Source: Neoscytalidium dimidiatum
Taxonomy: Eukaryota; Ascomycota; Dothideomycetes; Botryosphaeriales; Botryosphaeriaceae
Assembly: GCA_037367355.1 (NCBI GenBank)
Contig: CM074697.1
Coordinates: 2,728,001-2,792,000, forward strand
Direction of reading: 5' to 3'
Length of the DNA: 64,000 bases
Made by a program: the position numbers and the translations under genes. This document shows, in pieces, positions 32,965 through 44,236 of this stretch; position 1 is the first letter of the stretch, and the number at the start of each line of letters is the position of its first letter. The notes under the pieces were generated by a model. That model was not told the DNA's origin, did no database searches, and worked only from the letters and a program-made list of their open reading frames with translations.

Positions 32965-33838
32965 ATGGCGGACGTGCTACCAACACCGAGAGCGACTCCG
33001 GAAGCAGAGGAGAAGAAGGCTACGGTCAACAGCTCGCGTGAGAAGCTTGAAGCCGCTCTCGACGAGTTGCTGAAGCGCTACCTGGTACTTCTGGACGAGT
33101 ACACTCAGGCCCGCGAGCAACTCTCGTCCAACCTCTCCTCAGTGTGTAGTCACTTCTTCCAAGAGCCCTCCAAATTAAGTGCTGACTTCATGACTTGCAG
33201 GGCTATATTTCTCTCGCACAGGCAAACTTCAACGCCTCCCACCGCGTTCGATACGGCCAAGATTTCTACGACGAGCGCATGCAAGCTTTGCGACGCGTGT
33301 AAGGGCATTCCTTTCACAAATGCATTGTGCCATTGCTGATCGCATACCTTTTAGAACCGTCGAAGAGCAAGGATCCAAGCTTAGTAGATCCATTCGCCTC
33401 GTCGACCCTCCCGCCAAATCCACCGATGAGCATCCGAACGAGAAGCCGGCTTCCTCCAAATTAAAGACGGCAGAACAAAATGTGTCTGAAGGAACTACAG
33501 ACGATGTCTCGGAATCCGTAGCAAAGCTCGAGCTAGAGCAAAAAGAGTACGCCGACCCGACATCACACAGAAGAACACCTCCACCGGACGGCGAGAACGA
33601 GAAGGACAGCAAGACGGAGAACAAGAAAGCAAAGAAAGAAAACCAGCGAACTAGATCAGACGACCCCATTCGTTGGTTTGGCATCCTCGTTCCACCGGCG
33701 CTACGTAGCGCACAGAATAGTTTCGTGCGTGCTGTAGAAGGACCGGTGCCGCAGCTTGTGGACCTGGCGGCGGAGATGCGGGAACTGGAGATTGAAATTG
33801 GGCGGACGAGGAAGGCGATTAGGAAGAGCGAGCGCTAA
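32965..33838 (+). CDS. VMA22: V-ATPase assembly factor Vma22 (CCDC115-like)
   Basis: ER-localised factor for assembly of the V-ATPase membrane sector. Exons 32965-33141, 33201-33298 and 33355-33838 give 252 residues. The N-terminal helical part LEAALDELLKRYLVLLDEYT, then GYISLAQANFNASHRVRYGQ and ALRRVTVEEQ match the family. The C-terminal signature DPIRWFGILVPPALRSAQNS is followed by a helical end LVDLAAEMRELEIEIGRTRK. The middle is charged and low in complexity. The ATG at 32965 is the first in frame downstream of the shared promoter. Assignment rests mainly on the WFGILVPPALR motif. Confidence 0.88.
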
Positions 33839-34125
33839 AAACAGGGAGAGTTCTTCTGATATCCTCGTCAAGTGTTCCTCGACCGTCTCAAGAACAGCAG
33901 GCTAGTTTAAGTGGGTAAAGAGCCACTGCAGACCCTGAAGGAAAGTCATGCGTGCCACTCAAGAACCTGTCCGGAAGAAAGTGCACAAGAATGGGCACAG
34001 CTTGAAAGAACGATGGCTCAAATCTTAGCTTTCAAGATCAAGGTCTGATTCTTCCACTTGGACCATACAAGATTGAGCTATTGAAGCCTGACGCCTCCAC
34101 ACCTCCACGTCCCCCCTCACATGTC

Positions 34126-35584
34126 CTAATAACCCGCCCCGCTCTCCGTCCCCTTCGAACCCTCCCCAACAATCCCATCTGCACCCACCGCCTCCCTCGC
34201 CTCCTTCAGAATCGCCACTCCAGAACTCGTCCCGATCCTCTCCGCACCAGCCAACAACATCTGCCTCGCGCTCGCCAATCCCCTCACCCCACCGCTCGCC
34301 TTCACCCACATCCGGTCCTTCCCCTCGCCCCTACCGACCGCCCTGATCGTGCCGACCATCGTCCGCACGTCCTCGACGCTCGCGCCTCTGCCGTTGAAGC
34401 CGGTCGACGTCTTGACGCAGTCGATGCCCGCGAACGCGGCCAGCGTCGTCGCAGCGACGATGTCGGCGGCGGTCAGCTGCGAGGTCTCGAGGATCAGCTT
34501 GATCGGCGTGGGCAGCGTCGCCGCGCGCAGCGTGATTAGTTCGGTATAGACAGCCGCGTACTGGCGCGCGAGCAGTTGCGGGTAGTTGATAACGACATCC
34601 AGCTCCGTTGCGCCGGCGGCGACGGCGGCGGTGGCTTCCCTGTTTCGCACGGCGAGGGAAGGGATTTAGCTTGGATGTTTTTTTTTTCTGGCGGCGTGAG
34701 GGGGGGACAGTGGAGGATTGGACTTACTTCACTTTCTCCTCCGTGGTGTAAGTGCCCTCGTGGAAGCCGACGACGCAGGCCACGCCGACGCCGGTGCCCT
34801 TGAGGTTGGAGATGGCGCGGGGGACCCAGTTGAGGCGGACGCAGACGGTCTAGATGAGGGTGGATTAGAACATGTACATACTTTTCATATACAAATGATA
34901 ACACGAGAACTAAGGATCAAACAGCGAGCACTAGTACAAAAAAGACAGAGGAGTAAGTGTCGAAATGAACATTGATTGGGGGGAATTTCGAAAGTCATTC
35001 TCGTCAAGTATGAGTTCAAAAACAACTTTTTCTCGACCGTGGTATGCATAAGTTGCGGGAAGTAGGAAATTAACTTCAGCAATGAGAGCTTGCGTTTAGC
35101 TGCGTGTAAAGGAGAAAATTGAAAGCTGCCTAAACAGTTGCTCAAACTATGCTATACAAGGGCCATGTTCTCGCAATCATCTCTGATCTGAAAAAACTGA
35201 TTGCATCAATGTAAAAGAAGCACCGTCCACAGGGAAATATAGCAAGCATTGAGTAGTGGTAATATAATGAACAAAGACACCAATAACCAATGCATCAGCT
35301 CTTCATAATGGGAAGACGTGACTTGTGCACTGCAATAGGAAATAAGATAGCAAACGTACCGCAAACTTATCCTTCTTCGCCTCTTCACACAGAGCATCAA
35401 TCTGTGCCTCCGTGGCGTCAAGTTTCAGCAGCGTATGGTCAACAGTCTTGGCAAGGCTGTCCAAGGTAAGGCTAGACACCAGGTCCTTGCCAGCAGTCTC
35501 GTCGATCACCAACTTCGACTGCGTCTCCTCCACCAGCTTTTGCCAGTCAGCATCCGTAGACGGTGCGGTAGAAATGAGCGGCAT
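34126..35584 (-). CDS. Deoxyribose-phosphate aldolase
   Basis: Cleaves 2-deoxyribose 5-phosphate to glyceraldehyde 3-phosphate and acetaldehyde in deoxynucleoside breakdown. Exons 35584-35360, 34849-34728 and 34639-34126 give 286 residues. Family blocks: VDHTLLKLDATEAQIDALCE, VCVRLNWVPRA, VGVACVVGFHEGTYTTEEKV, ELDVVINYPQLLA, IKLILETSQL, the Schiff-base lysine context CVKTSTGFNGRGASVEDV, and VKASGGVRGLASA with GAERIGTSSGVAI. Intron 1 is about 510 nt and AT-rich, far longer than any other intron of the right arm except that in the symporter. A TTATAA on the minus strand lies about 80 nt before the ATG. Confidence 0.95.
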
Positions 35585-36531
35585 GATTGCAGAGGCTCAG
35601 GCTACGACAAGCCAAGTTGGTGGGCAAGAAACACTGTAGTTGGTGGACGAATGCAGCTGCTTATAATGCGGCTGAGGGCGTGGCGAGGGGTGCACTAGTT
35701 TTTGAAGGTGGGATGGTGTGGGAACAAAAGTGGCTTGTACGCGGGGAAGCAGGCCTCTATAAATGGGGACGAATCTAAACAAGGACTTGCACAAGCCGTT
35801 GCGGCGAAAAAAATCCACAGAGCAGAGGGGCACGTGGGAAAATCAAAACATGGGCGCCGCAAAGTTCCTCATACAGCAGGTGGGACCTGCGTTTCCTGGG
35901 TAGCATTTGGCTGGATTGAGTTTAGCTGTGGGGTGGTCGAGGCGGAGATACTGGAGACACACCGGCCATCGGTGGGCGCCGGTGGCCGCTGGCGGCGCTC
36001 TGGCTGGAATGTCTCATCCACGATTCACGTCACAGGCCGAAGTGAGCACGCGAAAGTTTGCTTTGAGATAATTGAGTACAAGAAAGACCGCGAGAGCATG
36101 TTGTAGGTATCCTCGATGCTACAAACGGGTCCTCACCTCCTGGCAAAGCAAAGGAGGCTCATGCGAATGTCATCATCTCCCCTCCCAGCATGCGTTATAC
36201 ACAAAAGCAGAGAGGAAAATAAGAAGGGAAGGAGAGAGCTTTGACGCGCCAGAACCAGCAGCACACGCGGAGAAAAAGCGTAATCATGTCGCCAAGATAT
36301 CCGGAACTCCTGATTTTTGTTCGATTCAGCCGCTTTGCAGCAGTGCTGGCTTGCTTCGCATTCGGTAACCAGGATGGATCCCTCTTCTATCCTGCAAGGT
36401 GATTCCGTGTGGTCTAACACGCCATTTTTTGAAAAGTCCATAAATTTCGTGTCCCCTGGAGAAGCAACCGCCACCGCCGTGAATTTTTCACCTATGCCCT
36501 GCACCGCCCCTAGCTCATCGCAGCGAGCCGT
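35585..36531. other. Intergenic region without a supported gene
   Basis: Promoter side of the aldolase gene and 3' flank of RPS27. Short frames only; no domain or splice chain seen. Confidence 0.5.
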
Positions 36532-37061
36532 TTACTTCCTCCTGAAAGAGCAGCCCTCAGTGAGACGGGCCTTGCCACCAGTGGGCTGGCACAGGACCTG
36601 CGAGCAGCCCTGGCAAACGACGACGGTCTGGGCGTGCGAGAAGACGGTGGTGATGGTGAAGCAGCCGGGGCACTTGACGTCCATGAAGAAGGAGCGGGGG
36701 CCCGGGACGAGGGTCTGAGAGCGGGTTAGCCTATGCTCATGCTGCCAGAGATTGAGAGGATACCGACCTTGAGCTTGTGCTTGCGGGCCTCGGCCGCGGG
36801 GGTAGGGTTGAGGAGGTCAACGGCGAGAACCTGCAGGCGGAAAAAAAAAAGTCAGCAACAGGCTCCCGTCGTGTCCGTGTCGCATCGCCACAACTGGCCC
36901 CAATGGGCTCGGGCCGGCCGAGTGTCGACTCCATTGCAGAAGCAGACGCGTGTTGTGGAGGGCGGTCGCGGGTCGTGTCGATGTCGTGTGCTTCGTGCAG
37001 CAGGTCGAGTCGCCACCTTCTCCTCCTCTTGCGGGCGCGTGTGTCGGGTCAGGCTCACCAT
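36532..37061 (-). CDS. RPS27: 40S ribosomal protein S27 (eS27)
   Basis: Zinc-binding protein of the small ribosomal subunit. Exons 37061-37059, 36830-36768 and 36714-36532 give 82 residues, as in yeast. The first coding exon is the ATG alone, followed by a 228-nt intron (donor GTGAGC, acceptor TGCAG). Exon 2 reads [20 protein letters not shown]. Exon 3 holds the C4 zinc finger with CPGC and CQGC, and ends GCSFRRK. Yeast RPS27 also has an intron near the start codon, so the arrangement is plausible. Codon use is strongly biased to C-ending codons, as for a highly expressed gene. Confidence 0.96.
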
Positions 37062-38265
37062 CTTGACTGTTGTCGAGGATCACTGGATTGCTGTTTCCTT
37101 GGCTGGTCGGCGCGGAGGCGTTGGAAAATGGAAGCAGCGGGTGCAGGTGATAGTCGATGGGATTCCGAAGGGAAGAAGGGCGTTGGTAAGGCGGCCGGGT
37201 CGGTTGTTAAAACCACAGTGGGTGGTGCGAAGCCTGGCCTCGCCAACCATCCCGCTTTGGGTCACTAGCGCCGAAAAAGAGACACCGCCCGCCCTCGTAA
37301 TTGCTGCACGACCGCGCCACCGGACTATCCACATGGTGAATTCTCAAGTTATTCTCTTTACAATTCTTGCAACTTCGTTGAATTACCAATTTTTGCCGCG
37401 CTGGCTAGTACAGCGCAGAACTCCCGTGGGGCGGTGCGACACATCGCCACCTCGTGACCACGAACACCGACCGCCTTTATCTGGCTCTCACATTTGCCTC
37501 CTGTGACTTAGCCTCAAGTAATTTTATTTTCATCACAGAATTACTGAGATTTATATCGAACTAGTATCTGCTACGCTTTGCTACTGGCTTCAATTGGCAT
37601 AATGCCGCACTCTTTCTCGAGAGGAGGTCTCAGAGCACTATGATGGACCTTCTTTTTCCTAGCTGGAGTTCCGCCCACTCTGACAATAGTTCCATGACCT
37701 CTGTTTCCGCAGGGTCCATTCTCTGCAAATTGATCGCCCTTGCTGCATGCTTCAAATGAGAGGGCCACCATCTGCTCCGGCCGCAGGGTGTTCACCGCCC
37801 TCACGGGCCTATCACAGCAAGGCCTTGCACTGTGCTTCACAATTCGACCACGATTCTTCCGTGAGCCAGAGCGCCAAAACCTTTTATCCATCAGCATCAA
37901 TCTTTCATCCTCTAGTGTGTTGATATACTTCTAATCTAAGATCTGTTCACTCGATCTCTGAGGGTGAAAATCCGGGTGGATCCGAGACCCCGCAGATGAT
38001 TCATGAAGTCATCACCGAAGGATGCTGCGGCCTGTGCTTGGCGTCTCAGCTGCCTCTAAAATCCATCCTTCCTGTAAGAAGTTTAAAATTTGTAGCAACA
38101 CGTTTCGTTATTCTGCCCGCGCGATTCAATACACTCCCCGGATGCGATCGCTCAACCCTTTCGTCTTCTTCTTCTTCTTCTCAAATATAAATCCAGTCGG
38201 TTGTCTTGACTCTCCACTCCAGAGCCCGCGCTTGAGACTAGAATCGAGTTGTTGATTTTCTTTTG

Positions 38266-38288
38266 TTTTTTTTTTTGAAAAAAAAAAA
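38266..38288. repeat. Back-to-back poly(T)/poly(A) tract
   Basis: T11, one G, then A11. Same design as the tract at 20640-20662. Confidence 0.6.
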
Positions 38289-38644
38289 GGAGAGAAAAGG
38301 TCTAAGGGAGATGAATAGAGAACAAAGTCCCATCATGTGCTATAGTTGCCATATGTTTGCCGCATCTTTCTCCATAGGCAGCAAATCTCCTCGAATCGTC
38401 TAATGAATGCATTGAGCATGAGATACCTGTCGTCCACCAACATGCAGCCCGACCATTGGCCGAATCTACCCGCACACGCCCTTAAAAGAGAAACAAGGAC
38501 AAATCATGTTTGACACTGCTAGAGCACCGTAGACAGGACTGACAGCATCTAGGAATGCGGTTCCTGGCTCCACGGTAGCGTGCAAATCCACGTACATTCA
38601 TTGGCCAGCGTCTCGGACTACCCTGTTGGGGATCGCACATGCAG

Positions 38645-38668
38645 CGGCGGCGGCGGCGGCGGCGGCGG
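38645..38668. repeat. (CGG)8 repeat upstream of the twin CX9C gene
   Basis: Eight perfect CGG units about 175 bp before the ATG at 38843, so probably in the promoter or 5' leader. Confidence 0.85.
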
Positions 38669-38842
38669 CAAGTATCCGTGCTTAGCATCTCTCGGCCTCC
38701 GGATCTTCTCCAATATTTTGCCAACGGCCCTCCGTCACCCTCGGCCATTCTTCCTTTTCCTCCACGCCAGTCATCTTGCGCTTTCACCCTCACCGACCGC
38801 ATTCTACAACCGATTCACTTCCAAAAAAGACAACCATCAACC

Positions 38843-39585
38843 ATGCCTCGTCAATCCCGTGGTGCTGCTCCCGCCCGTCGCTCTGCGCCCGCTCCGGCGC
38901 CCGCCAGGCCCGCCGTTGCCTCGTCGCACCCACCGCCCCAGCAGGCGCGCCCAGCTTCGACTGCCGCCCACCCGCCTGCGCCTCAGCAGGCTGCTCCCCC
39001 GCAGCAGGTCCAGGCTCCTCCGCAGCAGGGTCCCGGTCTCTTCGGCCAGATGGCTAGCACCGCCGCGTGAGTAGTCCCCCATCTCCCAGGACGAAGAAGC
39101 AGCTGGAAAGAGGTGGATGCTGTGGATGAAGAAAAAAAAAAAAAAGCGCTCGGGATCCGGTGTCGCTACTGTGTCTTCTGTGGTTGGCACGCCAAACCAC
39201 ATGGCAACGTCTAGCTCTAAGGCAGCTACGCTATGTCGACACGCCCGGCGCATCGCAGAATCAAAGCGGGAAACACGCAGGCATATACAGATCGAGTTGC
39301 TAACAGTTGTATGCATACAGCGGTGTTGCCGTCGGCTCCTCCATCGGCCACGCCATCGGTGGTCTCTTCAGCGGTGGCGGCTCGTCCGCGCCCGCCGAGG
39401 CCCAGCAGCAGCAAACCGCCGTCGACAGCTACGCCGGCGCCCAGCAGAACAACGGCCCCACCGTGTGCGCCCAGGACGTCAACAACTTCAGGAAGTGCAT
39501 GGACGAGAACCAGGGCTCGTTGACCATCTGCGGCTGGTATCTCGACCAGTTGAAGGCTTGCCAGCAGGCCGCCAGCCAGTACTAA
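38843..39585 (+). CDS. MIX17: Twin CX9C mitochondrial protein (Mix17/CHCHD2/10 type)
   Basis: Intermembrane-space protein imported by the Mia40 disulfide relay, linked to respiratory function. Exons 38843-39066 and 39321-39585 give 162 residues. The N-terminus MPRQSRGAAPARRSAP is basic and followed by a Pro/Gln/Ala-rich stretch. The central Gly-rich segment is GVAVGSSIGHAIGGLF. The CHCH domain has Cys124-x9-Cys134 (CAQDVNNFRKC) and Cys145-x9-Cys155 (CGWYLDQLKAC). The intron of 254 nt is long and contains an A14 run. A CGG repeat lies in the upstream region. Confidence 0.95.
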
Positions 39586-41496
39586 GCAGAATGATGGGAT
39601 GTCTGTGGTTTGAAGACGCGTTTGGTGGTCGGGGCAGAGAAACTGGAGATATGTCTTGGGGAGGTCACTGTATCATAAGATATCGGCCATCATAAAAGAA
39701 AAGGCAAGCATTCTACTCTACTTTCAATATCAACATGACTCCACACTGCGTGCTCGGTGGTTTCGAAGTGCATTCTGAAATTGTTTCATCTCTTGCTCCA
39801 TAATTCTGTCTAGGCGAACATTTCCAAGCCCTCGTTTTAGTTGTAACTGCACGCGGACGCAGTAGATCCTGGACTACAGCACGAGTAACCCTATATGTTT
39901 CCTAGCAGATATCAACCTAACTTCTCTAATAGATCCGAGAGTGCCCATTTCTCTTATCTCCCTGCCCAATGAGGTAGCTCTCTAGCATAAATTCTGTCTT
40001 GGGGCTGTCGCGCTACCGCTGACTCATTCACTCTTCCCGCTTTGCCTTGTTTTGCAAAAAAAGTCTCTCACGTTAACTCTTTTCAAGCCTTAATATGCTG
40101 CCTATTCGTCATGCTTAGCTTTGAATTGGCAGTCATAGCCTTTTCTATTTCTTGCTCTTTATTCAGCTTTCTGCATGCAGTCTCACTTCCGCACTCGAAG
40201 GTGAAGCAGCTGTGATAGAAAATGTTCCACTGGTAAGCGACAGTCGTCCTGATGATTTCTAGAATCGAACAAGAAGAAAGTTATATTTGTTTTTGGAGAA
40301 AATTAGTAACAGACCTTTTGGTAAGGAAAGGAAGATTGGGGGGGCGGTGTTTGGTTTTAGATACGTACGCCTTAAAATGCCGTTGACTAGGAGTTGTCCC
40401 CGCCGCTTTCGAAATCATCGCCGAGGCCCGTGAGAACTACCTATCAGATCCAAAGGATAGAGGAATATTGATCGTGAAGTCTTGCCAGAGATGTTATCAT
40501 GCAGCAACTGCAGGGAGAGAAGGCAATCCCGGTTACTTAAGCACGATCTGGACAAAAGATACTGCGTTGGATAAGCTGAGAGCGCAGTGGAGAATTATAA
40601 CTGAGCGGAGAACAAGGCTGAGTGCAATATAGTAATGATTGTTCGCATATACATATTTCACGGTTGTGGTTTTGCCTCAAAGCGTAAGTATTAGAGCGCC
40701 CGCCATGATATAACACGATGGTATCGTGGCGGTAGGCATCTTGTAATATTTCAAACCGAGATTGTTTTAGTTCGCTGTTTCCTATTTTTCATGTTCCCGC
40801 AATCTTGCAATCCAGATTAGGGTAGTAGAGAATTTCTTCGGAGGCATTTGAAAAGTGTGCAAGTCGTCACGGTCTTCCAGCCATGTCTCAAATAGGAAGT
40901 AAAATTGATTACGCCACGACGCGTTCCCCTGAGAACCAAGCATGGACTTTCATTTTGCCATTAAGACACCTTTCTTACGATTACGTCAACTTAGATGCAC
41001 ACACGTTGCACAAGGAATGAGTCCTTTGTAAAACTGGGAGCAACTTATAAGCGACGAAACCCTGATAGTCGAGATGTTTAACCGTACCGGCGTATTGAAG
41101 TATCTGCTCTGCTCGTATTGCCCCAAATACCTCGATTGATTCGGCTCAGACTACTACTTCCGTTGGAAATGAATCTGCAAAACTGTCGTCACAAAGAGAT
41201 CAATAGTGCGCAACTTTTGGTAAATCAGAAGTATCACTAATAGTTCAGGATTGCGAATTTGCCGGATGCTTAAATTTTTGGATATCATGCAATAATTCCG
41301 TTCCATGGGAGCTTGTTTCCTCACGGAGAAACCAAGAATACAGATGGGTCGTAATAGAACCGGGGCACCTTTTTTATTTTGCATATCTACTTTTCCCAGA
41401 TATGCATGCCGGACACCATGCTGAGGTAGAATCCCATGCCCCAATGTCAGAATCCGAACCCGTTCGACCAACCCGCCGTCATGATTTTCGAGTCAT
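39586..41496. other. Intergenic region without a supported gene
   Basis: 1.9 kb between the convergent 3' ends of the twin CX9C gene and RPS9. No domain, tRNA or exon chain recognised. Confidence 0.5.
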
Positions 41497-42287
41497 CTAC
41501 TCCTCGTCCTCCTCCTCGCCGGCGTCGTCACCCTTCTCGGCGGCCTTGGCCTTCTTTCTCCTGACACGGCCGGGGCGGCCACCACCGAAGGGTGAGGTGA
41601 GAGCGAAGTCGATGTGCTTCTGGGAGTCGAGACGGACAACGAAAGAGGGAACGTTGACAATCTGCTTGCCGACGCTACAAGGTAATGTCAGAATCGGTGC
41701 CAGACAGGCGATGATGTACATCTGCGTGGTGCTTACCGGATGTGCCTCTGCTTGATCAGGACACGGGCGTGGTGGATAGACTTGGCGAGACCGAGCTTGT
41801 AGACGCAGGTCTGGAGACGGCGCTCCAAGAAGTCCTCGACCTTGAGGGCCAAGACGTAATCGAGCTTCATGCGGGACTCGTCGAGGACACCGACACGGAC
41901 GAGACGGCGAATCAAGGCGTTACCCTCGAAAAGACGCTTGGGGTCCTTCTCGTCGAGCGTGAGCAGCTGACTGCGCAATTGTTAGTTTGGGTGTCCTTTT
42001 GCAATGGTCGAACTTTTTTTTTCGCGGCGCACGTACCGGGCAGCACGACGGATCTTGGAAAGGGTGAGCTGGACACGCCAGACCTCGCGCTTGTTGCGCA
42101 GGCCATACTCGCCAACAATCTTCAGTTCAGAGTCCCTACCCAGCAACCAATTAATCAACCATTCTCAACGACTTGAGCGGAGGACAAGCCTCGCTCAGTG
42201 GCCGTTAGAGAGAGAGACGTACAGACGCGCGGACTCGAACGGACGGCGCGGGACCTTGTAGGTCTTGGAGTAACTCCTGGGAGCCAT
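41497..42287 (-). CDS. RPS9: 40S ribosomal protein S9 (uS4)
   Basis: Small-subunit protein that binds the 5' domain of 18S rRNA and helps decoding fidelity. Exons 42287-42223, 42135-42037, 41970-41737 and 41674-41497 give 191 residues. It starts [20 protein letters not shown], then [20 protein letters not shown], and [20 protein letters not shown]. The S4 RNA-binding domain is [20 protein letters not shown] through [20 protein letters not shown]. The C-terminus is basic then acidic (EEEDEE), as in fungal orthologues. It is head to head with RPL21. Confidence 0.97.
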
Positions 42288-42606
42288 GATAGCGTCTCGT
42301 CGGAGTGTGGGGAGGGAGAGAGGCGGTGGTCGTCGTCGTTGTCGAGAGGCGGAAGACGAGGATCGCGCGGTGTTGTTGGAGCTTTTCGCGCGGGTGTGGG
42401 TTCGCTTGTCGGCGAAACCAGTTTAGCCGACGGCGGCCACTGATGATTTTGACCATCGCAACTCCGCCGCCCGCGCTTGCAACGAGACGACGGCGACGCC
42501 AGCAACAAACCTCGACCTTCCGACTTCCCTCCGTACGTGCCCTGCTCGATTCCTGCACTTCTCTGCCGCCGCCCACTGACCGCTCTGCAGCTACAAATCC
42601 TTCGCA
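42288..42606. promoter_or_regulatory. Shared promoter of RPS9 and RPL21
   Basis: 319 bp between divergent ribosomal protein ATGs. Repeated CGTCG words and pyrimidine-rich tracts are visible; I cannot assign known factor sites with confidence. Co-expression of two ribosomal proteins is the expected outcome. Confidence 0.55.
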
Positions 42607-43211
42607 ATGGGTCACTCCGCAGGTCTCCGCGCTGGCACCAGATATGCCTTCAGCCGCGACTTCAAGAAGCGCGGCTACATCCCGTTGACCACCTACCTGA
42701 AGACCTACAAGTGAGCTGCGCGCGTACCTGCACAAATTTGCGCAGAATTTCTAACGCGATTGCGCAGGGTCGGTGATATCGTCGATGTTGTCGCCAACGG
42801 TGCCGTCCAGAAGGGGTCAGTCATGCTCGCGGAAACTTGAATGCAGGCAAAGAGGGAGGAAAATCTGACTGGTCCCACAGTATGCCCTACAAGGTCTACC
42901 ACGGCAAGACCGGTGTCATCTACAACGTCACCAAGTCCGCGGTCGGTGTTATCCTCTACAAGCAGGTCGGCAACCGCTACATCGAGAAGCGCATCAACGT
43001 CCGCATCGAGCACGTCCGCCACTCCCGCTCCCGTGAGGAGTTCCTGAACCGTGTCAAGGAGAACGCCGCCAGGAGGAAGGCCGCCAAGGCCGAGGGCAAG
43101 AGCGTTCAGCTCAAGAGGCAGCCCGCTCTGCCCAGGGACGCCAGGACCGTCAGCCTGAAGGACAACCTTCCCGAGACTATCACCCCCGTCCCGTACGAGA
43201 CTACGATCTAA
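42607..43211 (+). CDS. RPL21: 60S ribosomal protein L21 (eL21)
   Basis: Large-subunit ribosomal protein. Exons 42607-42710, 42768-42815 and 42881-43211 give 160 residues, the family length. It starts [20 protein letters not shown], then [40 protein letters not shown] and [20 protein letters not shown]. The C-terminus is [13 protein letters not shown]. Codon use is strongly biased to C-ending codons. Exon 2 is only 48 nt. Confidence 0.97.
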
Positions 43212-44236
43212 GGAAGGGAAATGGTTGACGGGAGTGGTGGAAGTTGGGTCGGATACAGTATGGGCATGGGTCTGGCGCTGTTTACTTAGGGACATCATGC
43301 TTCAGTCCTGAAAAAAATTCAAGATTCTGGATTCCCCAAAAGTATTTCGACGGAGGTGATGTTGAAGCATTGAGGCACCAATAGTCAGACGGAGCAAACA
43401 AGCTTCTTGCGGCAATCTCCGATTTGACAGCTTTGACCCGATGCGGATACTCCATGGGGGTGTATGAAATAAGTGATACCTTGCACAGTTTGTAGCAGAA
43501 GAAATCATCTTTCAAACCGCAACACAACTGTTTGGGCAGTCAAGTAGTCGTCCGGGCGCAGACGTCACCAACCTTATACAACACTCATGTCCGGACGACT
43601 GCTCCGAATGCCCTTGCAGTTAATTGTAGTGTGGACTCAAGGGTGATTTGTTCTGCCATTTGCTGTGCTGGATGCACTGTGTGCGGCCAGTCCCGGGTAT
43701 CATGAATTTCGCTACCCGCTGTAACTCCAGTCATGCTTTCCGAGCGGGAACGTTGTCGCAACTTTATACAGTAGCATATTTGGAATCGACTTCCCTGGCA
43801 TCATGGCATGTGGCACCAACACTTCAATTAATGTGAAACTTGGACCCTTTGTACGCGCTTTTGCTACACTCAGCTAACGTACTTACAATATTCAACCCAA
43901 GCAAAATCTGGAAACGGAAACGGGGGTACTCGGCGTACTCGAAGTAAGCATAAGCGAACAGGCAATATAGCTGAAGGAGAAAGGAAAGAATACCAACTCT
44001 GAAATGCTCGTTGGTTTTTTTGCCATCTACAAAATAGGTAAAGGCGCGAAAGGATTCACGGGAAAAAAGCGTCCACCCAAAACCAAACCAATAACTGTGA
44101 CGCAGATGCAATGATCAGCGCCATATAGTAGCCGAGTACGCCTCCAACTCCAATGGCCGACGCTGAAGGTATCTGCCGGTAGCGAAATCAAAAAGGAAAT
44201 AATTAGAGTGCCTGACACACCACTTGCCCTTCCACT
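43212..44236. other. Intergenic region without a supported gene
   Basis: Convergent 3' flanks of RPL21 and rho3. Two overlapping minus-strand frames (43824-44218) encode hydrophobic stretches but do not join by clear splice sites and match nothing I recognise. Confidence 0.45.

Larger units (their letters stand above)
37062..38842. other. Intergenic region with RPS27 and MIX17 promoters
   Basis: About 1.8 kb between divergent genes. It contains a T11-G-A11 tract (38266-38288), pyrimidine-rich sequence and a CGG repeat just upstream of the MIX17-like gene. No coding region supported. Confidence 0.5.

Noticed and set aside
38645..38668. CGG repeat as part of a CRISPR-like or coding repeat array
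   Set aside because: A simple perfect trinucleotide repeat with no spacers, upstream of a eukaryotic gene.
43824..44218. Hydrophobic minus-strand frames downstream of rho3
   Set aside because: They overlap in different frames without usable splice sites and match nothing known to me.
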